From positions 2,046,761 through 2,110,760 of the forward strand of contig NZ_KK853997.1 in assembly GCF_000696185.1 (NCBI RefSeq): a stretch of DNA of 64,000 nt, written 5' to 3'. Below the pieces are notes generated by a model, which saw nothing but the letters and a program-made list of their open reading frames with translations, was not told the origin of the DNA and did no database searches. The position numbers and the translations under genes were made by a program. This DNA comes from Kitasatospora cheerisanensis KCTC 2395. Lineage in GTDB: Bacteria > Actinomycetota > Actinomycetes > Streptomycetales > Streptomycetaceae. Below are positions 47,495-56,131 of the stretch, in pieces; the stretch's first letter is position 1; each line of letters begins with the position of its first letter.

Positions 47495-49218
47495 ATGGCC
47501 CGCACTCCCGAAACGGTCGAGCCTCAGGCCGGCGCCGCCCCCGCGGCCCGCCCGCCGCCCGCAAGGTGACCCGCCACCGCGGCGAGGGCCAGTGGGCGAT
47601 GGGGCACTTCACCCCGCTGAACGCCAACGAGCAGATGAAGAAGGACGACGACGGTCTCAATGTGCGGACACGCATTGAGACGATCTACTCCAAGGGCGGC
47701 TTCCAGTCGATCGACCCGGCGGACCTGCGCGGCCGGATGCGCTGGTGGGGCCTGTACACCCAGCGCCGCCAGGGCATCGACGGCGGCCGCACCGCGATCC
47801 TGGAGCCGCACGAGCTCGAGGACGAGTACTTCATGCTCCGGGTGCGCATCGACGGCGGGCAGCTGACGACCGCTCAACTGCGCGCCATCGGCGAGGCGTC
47901 CGAGCAGTACGCGCGCGGCACCGCCGATGTGACGGACCGCCAGAACGTGCAGTTCCACTGGGTGCGGATCGAGGACGTCCCGGCGATCTGGGAGAAGCTG
48001 GAGTCGGTCGGCCTGTCCACCACCGAGGCCTGCGGCGACTGCCCGCGCGTGGTGATCGGCTCGCCGGTGGCGGGCATCGCCGCCGACGAGATCATCGACG
48101 GCAGCTGGGCGATCGAGGAGATCAACCGCCGGTACATCGGCAAGCCGGAGTTCTCCAACCTGCCGCGCAAGTTCAAGACCGCGGTCTCCGGCTCGCCGCT
48201 GCTGGACGTGGTCCACGAGATCAACGACATCGCGTTCGTCGGCGTGGTCCACCCCGAGCACGGCCCGGGCTTCGACCTGTGGGTCGGCGGCGGCCTGTCC
48301 ACCAACCCGAAGCTCGGCGTCCGGCTGGGCGCCTGGGTGCCGCTGGAGGACGTCCCCGAGGTGTGGGCCGGCGTGGTCGGCATCTTCCGCGACTACGGCT
48401 ACCGCCGCCTGCGCAACCGGGCCCGGTTGAAGTTCCTGGTCGCCGACTGGGGCGTGGCCAAGTTCCGCCAGGTGCTCCAGGACGAGTACCTGAAGCGGGA
48501 GCTGACGGACGGTCCGGGCCCGGAGCAGCCGGCCGGGCGCTGGCGCGACCACGTGGGCGTGCACCCGCAGAACGACGGCCGGTTCTACGTCGGCTTCGCG
48601 CCGAAGGTCGGCCGGCTGAACGGCAAGCTGATCCAGCAGATCGCCGACCTGGCCGCCGAGCACGGCTCGGGCCGGCTGGCGACCACCGTCGAGCAGAAGC
48701 TGATCGTGCTGGACGTCGAGCAGGACCGGGTCGACTCGCTGGTGGCCGGCCTGGAGGCGCTGGACCTGCGGGTCACGCCGTCCACCTTCCGCCGCGGCAC
48801 GCTGGCCTGCACCGGCATCGAGTACTGCAAGCTCGCGATCGTCGACACCAAGGACCGCGGCCGTACCCTGATCGACGAACTGGAGCGCCGCCTGCCGGAG
48901 TTCGACGAGCCGCTGAGCATCAACATCAACGGCTGCCCGAACGCCTGCGCCCGGATCCAGACCGCCGACATCGGCCTGAAGGGCCAGCTGGTCACCGACG
49001 CGAACGGGCAGCAGGTCGAGGGCTTCCAGATCCACCTGGGCGGCTCGCTCGGCTTCGAGAACGCCGCGTTCGGCCGCAAGATCCGCGGCCTGAAGGTCAC
49101 CAGCGCCGAACTGCCCGACTACGTCGAGCGCCTGCTGCTCCGCTACCAGGCGGACCGTCAGGACGGCGAGCGCTTCGCCCAGTGGGCGGTGCGGGCCACC
49201 GAGGAGCAGCTGTCGTGA
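47495..49218 (+). CDS. sir: Assimilatory sulfite reductase (ferredoxin type), N-terminal frame broken near 47555
   Basis: The open frame from 47566 carries nearly the whole enzyme: KVTRHRGEGQWAMGHFTPLN, the substrate-binding RQNVQFHWVRIEDVP, TTEACGDCPRVVIGSP, and the siroheme/4Fe-4S ligands CTGIEYC and NGCPNAC. It reduces sulfite to sulfide with six electrons. The natural start is ATG 47495 (AGGA 8 bases before), MARTPETVEPQAGAAPAAR, which reaches a stop at 47567-47569 in its own frame. One missing base in the C/G run 47548-47562 would join it to RKVTRHRG. GTG 47566 has no ribosome-binding site. First enzyme gene of the operon. Confidence 0.9.
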
Positions 49219-49391
49219 GTGAGCGCGCTGCACCGTTCTACTGCCCGTACTGCGGGGACGAGGACCTGCGGCCGTCCGAGGGCGGCCACGGCGCCTGGGA
49301 GTGCCGGGCCTGCCGCCGGGGCTTCCGGTTGAAGTTCCTCGGCCTGTTGTCGACGACCGACGGGGGGACCGGACATGACGACCGCGACTGA
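49215..49391 (+). CDS. Small zinc-ribbon protein in the sulfur operon
   Basis: 58 residues; GTG 49215 overlaps the sulfite reductase stop (GTGA) and the end overlaps cysH by 17 bp. Two Cys pairs, FYCPYCGDEDL and WECRACRRGFRLKF, form a zinc ribbon. A protein of this kind sits between sir and cysH in many actinobacteria; its role is unknown, perhaps a metal or redox helper for the reductases. Confidence 0.8.
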   Translation: MSERAAPFYCPYCGDEDLRPSEGGHGAWECRACRRGFRLKFLGLLSTTDGGTGHDDRD

Positions 49392-50073
49392 CTACGAGGC
49401 GGCCGCGCTCAAGGCCGGCCGGGAGCTGGAGGAGGCGTCCGCGCAGGAGATCCTGCGGTGGGCGGCCGACACCTTCGGCAAGCGGTTCTGCGTGACCTCC
49501 TCGATGGAGGACGCGGTGGTCGCGCACCTGGCGTCGACCGTGCTGCCCGGCGTGGACGTGGTGTTCCTGGACACCGGCTACCACTTCCCGGAGACCATCG
49601 GCACCCGGGACGCGGTCGCCGCGACCATGCCGGTCAACGTGATCACGCTGACCCCGAGGCTGAGCGTCGCCGAGCAGGACGCCGAGTACGGGCCGCGGCT
49701 GCACGACCGCGACCCGGACCTGTGCTGCTCGCTGCGCAAGGTCGAGCCGCTGAACCGCGGCCTGGGCGGCTACGACGCCTGGGCGACGGGGCTGCGCCGC
49801 GACGAGTCGCCGTCCCGGGCGAACACCCCCGTGGTGGCGTGGGACGCCAAGCGCCGCAAGGTGAAGCTCGCCCCGATCGCCCGCTGGACGCAGGCCGACG
49901 TGGACGCCTACGTGCAGGCCAACGGGGTGCTGCTGAACCCGCTGCTGTGGGAGGGCTACACCTCGGTCGGCTGCTCGCCGCTGTCCTGCACCGCCAAGCC
50001 CGGCGAGGGCGAGGCGGGCCGGGCCGGCCGCTGGGCGGGCTCCGGCAAGACCGAGTGCGGCATCCACCTCTGA
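49375..50073 (+). CDS. cysH: APS/PAPS reductase
   Basis: 232 residues. The nucleotide fold has FCVTSSMEDAVVAHLA and FLDTGYHFPETIGTRD; the catalytic C-terminus is ECGIHL. The Cys-Cys of DLCCSLRKVEPL and a second Cys pair in TSVGCSPLSCTAKP are those of the 4Fe-4S type that reduces APS to sulfite. The second pair is spaced C-x4-C here, whereas C-x2-C (GCxPC) is usual. ATG 49375 follows GGGGGGACC. Substrate choice (APS or PAPS) is open, because cysC is also present. Confidence 0.92.
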   Translation: MTTATDYEAAALKAGRELEEASAQEILRWAADTFGKRFCVTSSMEDAVVAHLASTVLPGVDVVFLDTGYHFPETIGTRDAVAATMPVNVITLTPRLSVAEQDAEYGPRLHDRDPDLCCSLRKVEPLNRGLGGYDAWATGLRRDESPSRANTPVVAWDAKRRKVKLAPIARWTQADVDAYVQANGVLLNPLLWEGYTSVGCSPLSCTAKPGEGEAGRAGRWAGSGKTECGIHL

Positions 50074-50120
50074 GCCGCCACCACCTGAACCACCGTCACC
50101 GAACGTCAGGAGTAACCACC

Positions 50121-50687
50121 GTGACCACCGCCGACACTCCGGCAGCGGCCCGTGAGCGGGGCGCCACCGTGTGGCTGACCGGGCTGCCCAGCGCCGGAAA
50201 GACCACGTTGGCGTTCGCGCTGGCCGAGCGGCTGCGCGCCGAGGGCCACCGGGTCGAGGTGCTGGACGGTGACGAGATCCGCGAGTTCCTCTCCAAGGGC
50301 CTCGGGTTCTCCCGCGAGGACCGGCACACCAACGTCACCCGGATCGGCTTCGTCGCCGAGAAGCTCGCCGCGAACGGCGTCAAGGTGCTCGCCCCGGTGA
50401 TCGCCCCGTTCGCCGACTCCCGCGCCGCGGTGCGCGAGCGGCACGCCGCCAACGGCACCGAGTTCCTGGAGATCCACGTCGCCACCCCGGTCGAGCTCTG
50501 CTCGGAGCGGGACGTCAAGGGCCTGTACGCCAAGCAGGCGGCCGGCGAGATCTCCGGCCTGACCGGCGTCGACGACCCGTACGAGGCCCCGGAGAAGCCG
50601 GAGTTGCGGCTGCAGACGCAGGGCCGGTCGGTGGCCGAGTCGGCCGGCGAACTGCACGCCTTCCTGACCGAGAGGGGCTTGGCATGA
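50121..50687 (+). CDS. cysC: Adenylylsulfate kinase
   Basis: 188 residues. P-loop GLPSAGKTTLAFAL, then LDGDEIREFLSKGLGFSRED, NVTRIGFVAEKLAANGVKVL and VKGLYAKQAAGEISGLTGVD, all standard for APS kinase, which phosphorylates APS to PAPS. GTG 50121 follows AGGAG at 8 bases. ATGA overlap with cysD. Confidence 0.95.
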   Translation: MTTADTPAAARERGATVWLTGLPSAGKTTLAFALAERLRAEGHRVEVLDGDEIREFLSKGLGFSREDRHTNVTRIGFVAEKLAANGVKVLAPVIAPFADSRAAVRERHAANGTEFLEIHVATPVELCSERDVKGLYAKQAAGEISGLTGVDDPYEAPEKPELRLQTQGRSVAESAGELHAFLTERGLA

Positions 50688-51622
50688 CCGTCACCACCCA
50701 GCGCCTGGACCGGGCCGCGGACAGCCCGTACGCGCTCTCGCACCTGGACGCCCTGGAGGCGGAGTCGGTGCACATCTTCCGCGAGGTGGCGGGCGAGTTC
50801 GAGCGGCCGGTGATCCTGTTCTCCGGCGGCAAGGACTCCATCGTGATGCTGCACCTGGCGCTGAAGGCGTTCGCGCCCGCGCCGGTGCCGTTCGCCCTGC
50901 TGCACGTGGACACCGGGCACAACTTCCCCGAGGTCATCGAGTACCGCGACCGCACCGTGGCGCAGCACAACCTGCGCCTGCACGTCGCCTCCGTCCAGGA
51001 GTTCATCGACCGCGGCGTGCTGCGCGAGCGGCCCGACGGCACCCGCAACCCGCTGCAGACCGTGCCGCTGCTGGACGCCATCGAGTCCGAGAAGTTCGAC
51101 GCGGTGTTCGGCGGCGGCCGCCGCGACGAGGAGAAGGCCCGCGCCAAGGAGCGGGTGTTCTCGCTGCGCGACGAGTTCGGCGCCTGGGACCCGCGCCGGC
51201 AGCGCCCCGAGCTGTGGTCGCTGTACAACGGCCGGCACGCGGTCGGCGAGCACGTCCGGGTGTTCCCGCTGTCCAACTGGACCGAGCTGGACGTCTGGCA
51301 GTACATCGAGCGGGAGAAGATCGAGCTCCCGGAGATCTACTACGCCCACCGCCGCGACGTGTTCAAGCGCGACGGCATGTGGCTGACCGCCGGCGAGTGG
51401 GGCGGCCCGAAGGACACCGAGACGGTCGAGAACCGCCTGGTGCGCTACCGCACGGTCGGCGACATGTCCTGCACCGGCGCGGTCGACTCCGACGCCGACA
51501 CCATCGAGGCCGTGATCGCCGAGATCGCCGCCAGCCGCCTCACCGAGCGCGGCGCGACGCGGGCCGACGACAAGCTGTCCGAGGCCGCCATGGAAGACCG
51601 CAAGCGCGAGGGGTACTTCTAG
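50684..51622 (+). CDS. cysD: Sulfate adenylyltransferase small subunit
   Basis: 312 residues. PP-loop FSGGKDSIVMLHLA, LLHVDTGHNFPEVIEYRD, and the signature FGGGRRDEEKARAKER. With CysN it makes APS from sulfate and ATP. Start ATG 50684 overlaps the cysC stop. Confidence 0.96.
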   Translation: MTVTTQRLDRAADSPYALSHLDALEAESVHIFREVAGEFERPVILFSGGKDSIVMLHLALKAFAPAPVPFALLHVDTGHNFPEVIEYRDRTVAQHNLRLHVASVQEFIDRGVLRERPDGTRNPLQTVPLLDAIESEKFDAVFGGGRRDEEKARAKERVFSLRDEFGAWDPRRQRPELWSLYNGRHAVGEHVRVFPLSNWTELDVWQYIEREKIELPEIYYAHRRDVFKRDGMWLTAGEWGGPKDTETVENRLVRYRTVGDMSCTGAVDSDADTIEAVIAEIAASRLTERGATRADDKLSEAAMEDRKREGYF

Positions 51623-51624
51623 AG

Positions 51625-52944
51625 ATGAGCACCACCCAAGAGGCCACCGCCACCTCGCTGTTGCGCTTCGCCACCGCCGGCAGCGTCGACGACGGCAAGT
51701 CCACCCTGGTGGGCCGGCTGCTGCACGACTCCAAGTCGGTGCTGGCCGACCAGCTGGAGGCCGTCGAGCACGCCTCCCGCCGCCGCGGCCAGGACGCGCC
51801 CGACCTGGCGCTGCTCACCGACGGCCTGCGCGCCGAGCGCGAGCAGGGCATCACCATCGACGTGGCGTACCGCTACTTCGCCACCGCCCGCCGCCGGTTC
51901 ATCCTCGCCGACACCCCCGGCCACGTGCAGTACACCCGCAACATGGTGACCGGCGCGTCCACCGCCGAGCTCGCCGTGGTGCTGGTCGACGCCCGCAACG
52001 GCGTGGTCGAGCAGACCCGCCGGCACGCCGCGGTCGCCGCCCTGCTGCGCGTCCCGCACGTGGTCCTCGCCGTCAACAAGATGGACCTGGTCGACTACGC
52101 GGAGCCGGTGTTCGCCGCGATCGCCGAGGAGTTCACGGCGTACGCCGCCTCGCTGGGCGTCGAGGACGTGGTGGCGGTGCCGATCTCGGCCCTCGCCGGG
52201 GACAACGTGGTCGAGCCGTCCCGGCACATGGACTGGTACGGCGGCCCGACGCTGCTGGAGCACCTGGAGACCGTCCCGGTCGGCTCCGACCCGAGCGCCG
52301 AGCCGGCCCGCTTCCCGGTGCAGTACGTGATCCGGCCGCAGAGCGAGGAGTTCCACGACTACCGGGGCTACGCCGGGCAGTTGGCCTCCGGCGTGCTGCG
52401 GGTCGGCGACCCGGTGACGGTGCTGCCCTCCGGGCAGACCAGCACCGTCGCGGCGATCGACGCGCTCGGCGTCGCCACCGAACTCGCCTGGGCGCCGCAG
52501 TCGGTGACGGTCCGGCTGGCCGACGACATCGACGTCTCCCGCGGCGACCTGATCGCGGCCGGCGCAACCGCCGTGGCGAGCAAGGACATCGAGGCGACGG
52601 TCTGCCACCTGAGCGAGCGCCCGCTGCACGTCGGCGCGAAGGTGCTGCTCAAGCACACCACCCGCACCGTGCGCGCGCTGGTCAAGGAGATCGGCTACCG
52701 GATCGACATCGACACGCTCGAACAGCGCTCCGGCGCCGAGGGGTTGAACGTCAACGACATCGGCCACCTGGTGCTGCGCACCGCCGAGCCGCTGGCCCTC
52801 GACCCGTACCGCGACAACCGCCGGACCGGCTCGTTCATCCTGATCGACCCGGCCGACGGCACCACCCTCACCGCCGGCATGGCGGGCGAGGCCTTCGACA
52901 CCGTCAGCACCACCGACGCTTCCATTGAGGAGGACTGGGTCTGA
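51625..52944 (+). CDS. cysN: Sulfate adenylyltransferase large (GTPase) subunit
   Basis: 439 residues, EF-Tu-like. GTP motifs: GSVDDGKSTLVGRLL (G1), DTPGHVQYTRNM (G3), NKMDLVDY (G4). GTP hydrolysis drives APS formation by CysD. ATG 51625 is 2 bases after the cysD stop, within GAG-rich sequence. No fused CysC domain, in line with a separate cysC. Confidence 0.96.
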   Translation: MSTTQEATATSLLRFATAGSVDDGKSTLVGRLLHDSKSVLADQLEAVEHASRRRGQDAPDLALLTDGLRAEREQGITIDVAYRYFATARRRFILADTPGHVQYTRNMVTGASTAELAVVLVDARNGVVEQTRRHAAVAALLRVPHVVLAVNKMDLVDYAEPVFAAIAEEFTAYAASLGVEDVVAVPISALAGDNVVEPSRHMDWYGGPTLLEHLETVPVGSDPSAEPARFPVQYVIRPQSEEFHDYRGYAGQLASGVLRVGDPVTVLPSGQTSTVAAIDALGVATELAWAPQSVTVRLADDIDVSRGDLIAAGATAVASKDIEATVCHLSERPLHVGAKVLLKHTTRTVRALVKEIGYRIDIDTLEQRSGAEGLNVNDIGHLVLRTAEPLALDPYRDNRRTGSFILIDPADGTTLTAGMAGEAFDTVSTTDASIEEDWV

Positions 52945-53057
52945 TGCCCAGCGAGGCGTTCTCGGGCATGGACAAGGAAGGCGGCCGCATCGGCAGCGGC
53001 GTCCTCGGCAGCGGCCAGGGCGGCCTGACGCGATGTGGGGGCGGACAGGGGCACTGA
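52944..53057 (+). CDS. 37-residue mini-ORF coupled to cysN
   Basis: The start shares TGATG with the cysN stop; it reads MPSEAFSGMDKEGGRIGSGV and a Gly-rich end. The stop codon falls in the loop of the hairpin at 53044-53066. No family; it may be fortuitous or regulatory. Confidence 0.3.
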   Translation: MPSEAFSGMDKEGGRIGSGVLGSGQGGLTRCGGGQGH

Positions 53058-53066
53058 GCCCCTGTC
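53044..53066 (+). terminator. Hairpin between cysN and ssuA-like gene
   Basis: GACAGGGGC (53044-53052) pairs perfectly with GCCCCTGTC (53058-53066), loop 5. It may reduce read-through into, or protect, the transport genes. Confidence 0.6.
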
Positions 53067-53166
53067 ACCGGGCCCATCCCGCCGATCCTGTCCACAGCAG
53101 GCCCGGCGGGCGGCCCGGCCCACCTCAGGCACGTTTCCTTCCTTCTCTTCGAACGGGACACCTCTC

Positions 53167-54309
53167 ATGGCACCCATCGCCCTGCCCACCCATACCCGCA
53201 CCAGCCCCGCCGCCGGCCGGATCAGACGGACCGCCGTCGCGGCCGTCGCCGTCCTCACCGCGGCCGGCCTGCTGTCCGCCTGCTCCTACGGCTCCAAGAG
53301 CGACGACAAGTCCTCGGCCGCCCCGGCCGCGTCCGGCGCGAAGCTGTCCGCCGACACCGTGAAGATCGGCTACTTCGCCAACCTGACCCACGGCACCGCC
53401 CTGGTCGGCCTCAAGCAGGGCATCCTCCAGCAGGAGCTCGGCGGCACGAAGATCAAGACCCAGGTGTTCAACGCGGGCCCCGCCGAGATCGAGGCGCTGA
53501 ACGCCGGCTCGATCGACATCGGCTGGATCGGCCCCTCCCCCGCGATCAACGGCTTCACCCAGTCCGGCGGCAAGTCCCTGAAGATCGTGGGCGGTTCGGC
53601 CTCCGGCGGGGTCAAGCTGGTGGTCAACCCGGCGAAGATCGGCTCCGTCGACGACCTCAAGGGCAAGCGGATCGCCACCCCGCAGCTCGGCAACACCCAG
53701 GACGTCGCCCTGCTCAACTACCTGGCGGGCAAGGGCTGGAAGGTCGACGCGAACACCGGCGACGGCGACGTCAAGGTGATCCGCAGCGACAACAAGGTCA
53801 CCCCCGACGCCTACAAGTCCGGCTCCATCGACGGCGCGTGGGTCCCCGAGCCGACCGCCTCCAAGCTGGTCAGCCTGGGCGCGAAGGTCCTGCTCAACGA
53901 GAAGGACGTCTGGCCGGACAAGAAGTTCGTCATCACCAACATCATCGTGTCGCAGAAGTTCCTCACCGAACACCCCGACGTGGTCGAGGCGGTGCTGCGC
54001 GGCTCGGTGAAGACCAACGCCTGGATCAAGGCCAACTCCGCGCAGGCCAAGGCCGTCGCCAACGAGCAGATCAAGGCCGACGCCGGCAACGCCCTGGACG
54101 CCGCGATCCTCGACCCGGCCTGGCAGGACATCGACTTCATCGACGACCCGCTGGCCAACACCCTGCAGGCCGAGGCCGACCACGCCGTCACCGCGGGCCT
54201 GCTCAAGAAGCCCAACCTGGCCGGGATCTACGACCTGACCCCGCTCAACAAGGTGCTCACCGCGGCGGGACAGCCGACCGTCTCCGACGCCGGTCTCGGC
54301 GCCAAGTAG
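53167..54309 (+). CDS. ssuA: Sulfonate ABC transporter substrate-binding lipoprotein
   Basis: 380 residues. Signal with lipobox LLSAC (about residue 40), then an SsuA/TauA-type binding protein: DTVKIGYFANLTHGTALVGL, AGPAEIEALNAGSIDIGWIG, GKRIATPQLGNTQDVALLNY. It captures aliphatic sulfonates or taurine outside the membrane. ATG 53167 follows GGGA at 9 bases. Placement in the sulfur operon supports sulfur scavenging; the exact ligand is not readable. Confidence 0.9.
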   Translation: MAPIALPTHTRTSPAAGRIRRTAVAAVAVLTAAGLLSACSYGSKSDDKSSAAPAASGAKLSADTVKIGYFANLTHGTALVGLKQGILQQELGGTKIKTQVFNAGPAEIEALNAGSIDIGWIGPSPAINGFTQSGGKSLKIVGGSASGGVKLVVNPAKIGSVDDLKGKRIATPQLGNTQDVALLNYLAGKGWKVDANTGDGDVKVIRSDNKVTPDAYKSGSIDGAWVPEPTASKLVSLGAKVLLNEKDVWPDKKFVITNIIVSQKFLTEHPDVVEAVLRGSVKTNAWIKANSAQAKAVANEQIKADAGNALDAAILDPAWQDIDFIDDPLANTLQAEADHAVTAGLLKKPNLAGIYDLTPLNKVLTAAGQPTVSDAGLGAK

Positions 54310-54445
54310 CCCTCACCGGTAGCCCCTTCAGGCCCCGGGTTCCGCCTCGCGCCCGCCCGTCCGATGCCCACTCACCGGGCGGACGCGGGGCGGACCCCGG
54401 ACACCGATCCCCGCCCTGCCCGGACCACACCCGCAGGAGGTGCCC

Positions 54446-55249
54446 GTGACCACGGCACTGACCACCTCGCCCGACGCCCCCGGCGCGGGCCACCCGGACG
54501 GCGACTTCGCCGTCCGGCTCTCGCACGTGCACAAGACCTTCGGCCGCCCCGGCACCGCCGCACCGGTCCTCGACGACATCAGCCTGACCGTCGCCCCCGG
54601 CGAGTTCGTCACCCTGCTCGGCGCCTCCGGCTGCGGCAAGTCCACCCTGCTCAACCTGGTCGCCGGCCTCGACCGGCCCACCTCCGGCACCATCGACGTC
54701 CCCGGCGGCCGCCCCGCCCTGATGTTCCAGGACCACGCGCTCTTCCCCTGGCTCACCGCCGGCAAGAACATCGAACTCGCCCTCCGGCTGGCCGGCGTGG
54801 CGAAGGCCGAGCGCCAGGCCGAGGCCGAGCGCCTGCTCGAACTGGTCCGCCTCGGCGGCTCCTACAAGAAGCGCGTCCACGAGCTCTCCGGCGGCATGCG
54901 CCAGCGCGTCGCCCTCGCCCGCTCCCTCGCCCAGGGCTCCCAGGTCCTGCTGATGGACGAGCCGTTCGCCGCCCTCGACGCCATCACCCGGGACGTCCTG
55001 CACAACGAGATCACCCGCATCTGGGCCGAACGGCGGCTCGCCGTCCTGTTCGTCACCCACAACGTCCGCGAAGCCGTCCGCCTCGCCGAGCGCGTCGTCC
55101 TGCTCTCCTCCCGCCCCGGCCGGATCGCCCGCGAGTGGCGCATTGACCTGCCGCAGCCGCGACGCATCGAATCCGCCGGCGTCGCGGATCTGTCCATCGA
55201 GATCACCGAAGAACTGCGTGGGGAGATCCGCCGCCATGTCCAGCACTGA
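54446..55249 (+). CDS. ssuB: Sulfonate ABC transporter ATPase
   Basis: 267 residues. Walker A LGASGCGKSTLLNL, Q-loop MFQDHALFPWL, signature ELSGGMRQRVALA, Walker B VLLMDEPFAAL, H-loop FVTHNVREA. GTG 54446 follows GGAGG at 5 bases. Its last 14 bases overlap the permease start. Confidence 0.93.
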   Translation: MTTALTTSPDAPGAGHPDGDFAVRLSHVHKTFGRPGTAAPVLDDISLTVAPGEFVTLLGASGCGKSTLLNLVAGLDRPTSGTIDVPGGRPALMFQDHALFPWLTAGKNIELALRLAGVAKAERQAEAERLLELVRLGGSYKKRVHELSGGMRQRVALARSLAQGSQVLLMDEPFAALDAITRDVLHNEITRIWAERRLAVLFVTHNVREAVRLAERVVLLSSRPGRIAREWRIDLPQPRRIESAGVADLSIEITEELRGEIRRHVQH

Positions 55250-56126
55250 CACCCTCCGCACCTCCGCGGACGACGCGGCGGGAGTCGAGGCGGGCCTCGA
55301 CGCACTCGAAACCGTCCCGCTCCAGCGCACCCCGGTCACCGTGGTCCTGCGCCGCAAGGTGCTGCCGCCCGTCCTCGGCGTGGTCGTCGTCCTGGCCGTC
55401 TGGCAGCTCGCCTACAGCCTCGAACTCACCACCCCCGACAAGCTCCCCAGCCCCGCCGACGTCTGGGACTCCCTCACCGAACTCTGGTACGCCGGAACGC
55501 TGTTCTCCATCATCTGGACCAGCGTCTGGCGCGGCCTGTCCGGCTTCCTGCTCTCCGTCCTGATCGGCACCCCCATCGGCCTGCTGGTCGCCCAGGTCAA
55601 GCCGGTCCGCGCCGCGCTCGGACCCGTCCTCTCCGGCCTCCAGTCCCTCCCCTCGGTCGCCTGGGTCCCCGCGGCCGTCATCTGGCTCGGCATCAACAAC
55701 TCCGCGATGTACGCCGTCATCCTCCTCGGCGCCGTCCCCTCCATCGCCAACGGCCTCATCGCCGGCGTCGACCAGGTCCCCCCGGTCTTCCTCCGCGCCG
55801 GCCAGACCCTCGGCGCGACCGGCCTCCGCGGCGCCCGCCACATCCTGCTGCCCGCCGCACTCCCCGGCTACCTCGCCGGCCTCAAGCAGGGCTGGGCCTT
55901 CTCCTGGCGCTCCCTGATGGCCGCCGAACTCATCGCCTCCTCACCCGACCTCGGCCTCGGCCTCGGCCGCTACCTGGAGAACCAGCGCGAGTTCACCAAC
56001 ATGTCCGGCGTCCTCCTCGGCATCCTCCTCATCCTCACCGTCGGCGTCGCCATCGACCTCCTCTTCTTCTCCCCCCTCGAACGCCACGTCCTCCGCTCCC
56101 GCGGCCTCCTCGTCACCACCCGCTGA
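55236..56126 (+). CDS. ssuC: Sulfonate ABC transporter permease
   Basis: 296 residues with about 6 membrane helices of the BPD_transp_1 type. The EAA-like loop is AGQTLGATGLRGARHILLPA. ATG 55236 follows GGGGAG, within the end of ssuB. It pairs with the binding protein and ATPase before it. Confidence 0.93.
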   Translation: MSSTDTLRTSADDAAGVEAGLDALETVPLQRTPVTVVLRRKVLPPVLGVVVVLAVWQLAYSLELTTPDKLPSPADVWDSLTELWYAGTLFSIIWTSVWRGLSGFLLSVLIGTPIGLLVAQVKPVRAALGPVLSGLQSLPSVAWVPAAVIWLGINNSAMYAVILLGAVPSIANGLIAGVDQVPPVFLRAGQTLGATGLRGARHILLPAALPGYLAGLKQGWAFSWRSLMAAELIASSPDLGLGLGRYLENQREFTNMSGVLLGILLILTVGVAIDLLFFSPLERHVLRSRGLLVTTR

Positions 56127-56131
56127 CCCTC

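Noticed and set aside
47524-50067. An 847-codon minus-strand frame
   Set aside because: Antisense to sulfite reductase and cysH, which carry complete cluster motifs on the plus strand.
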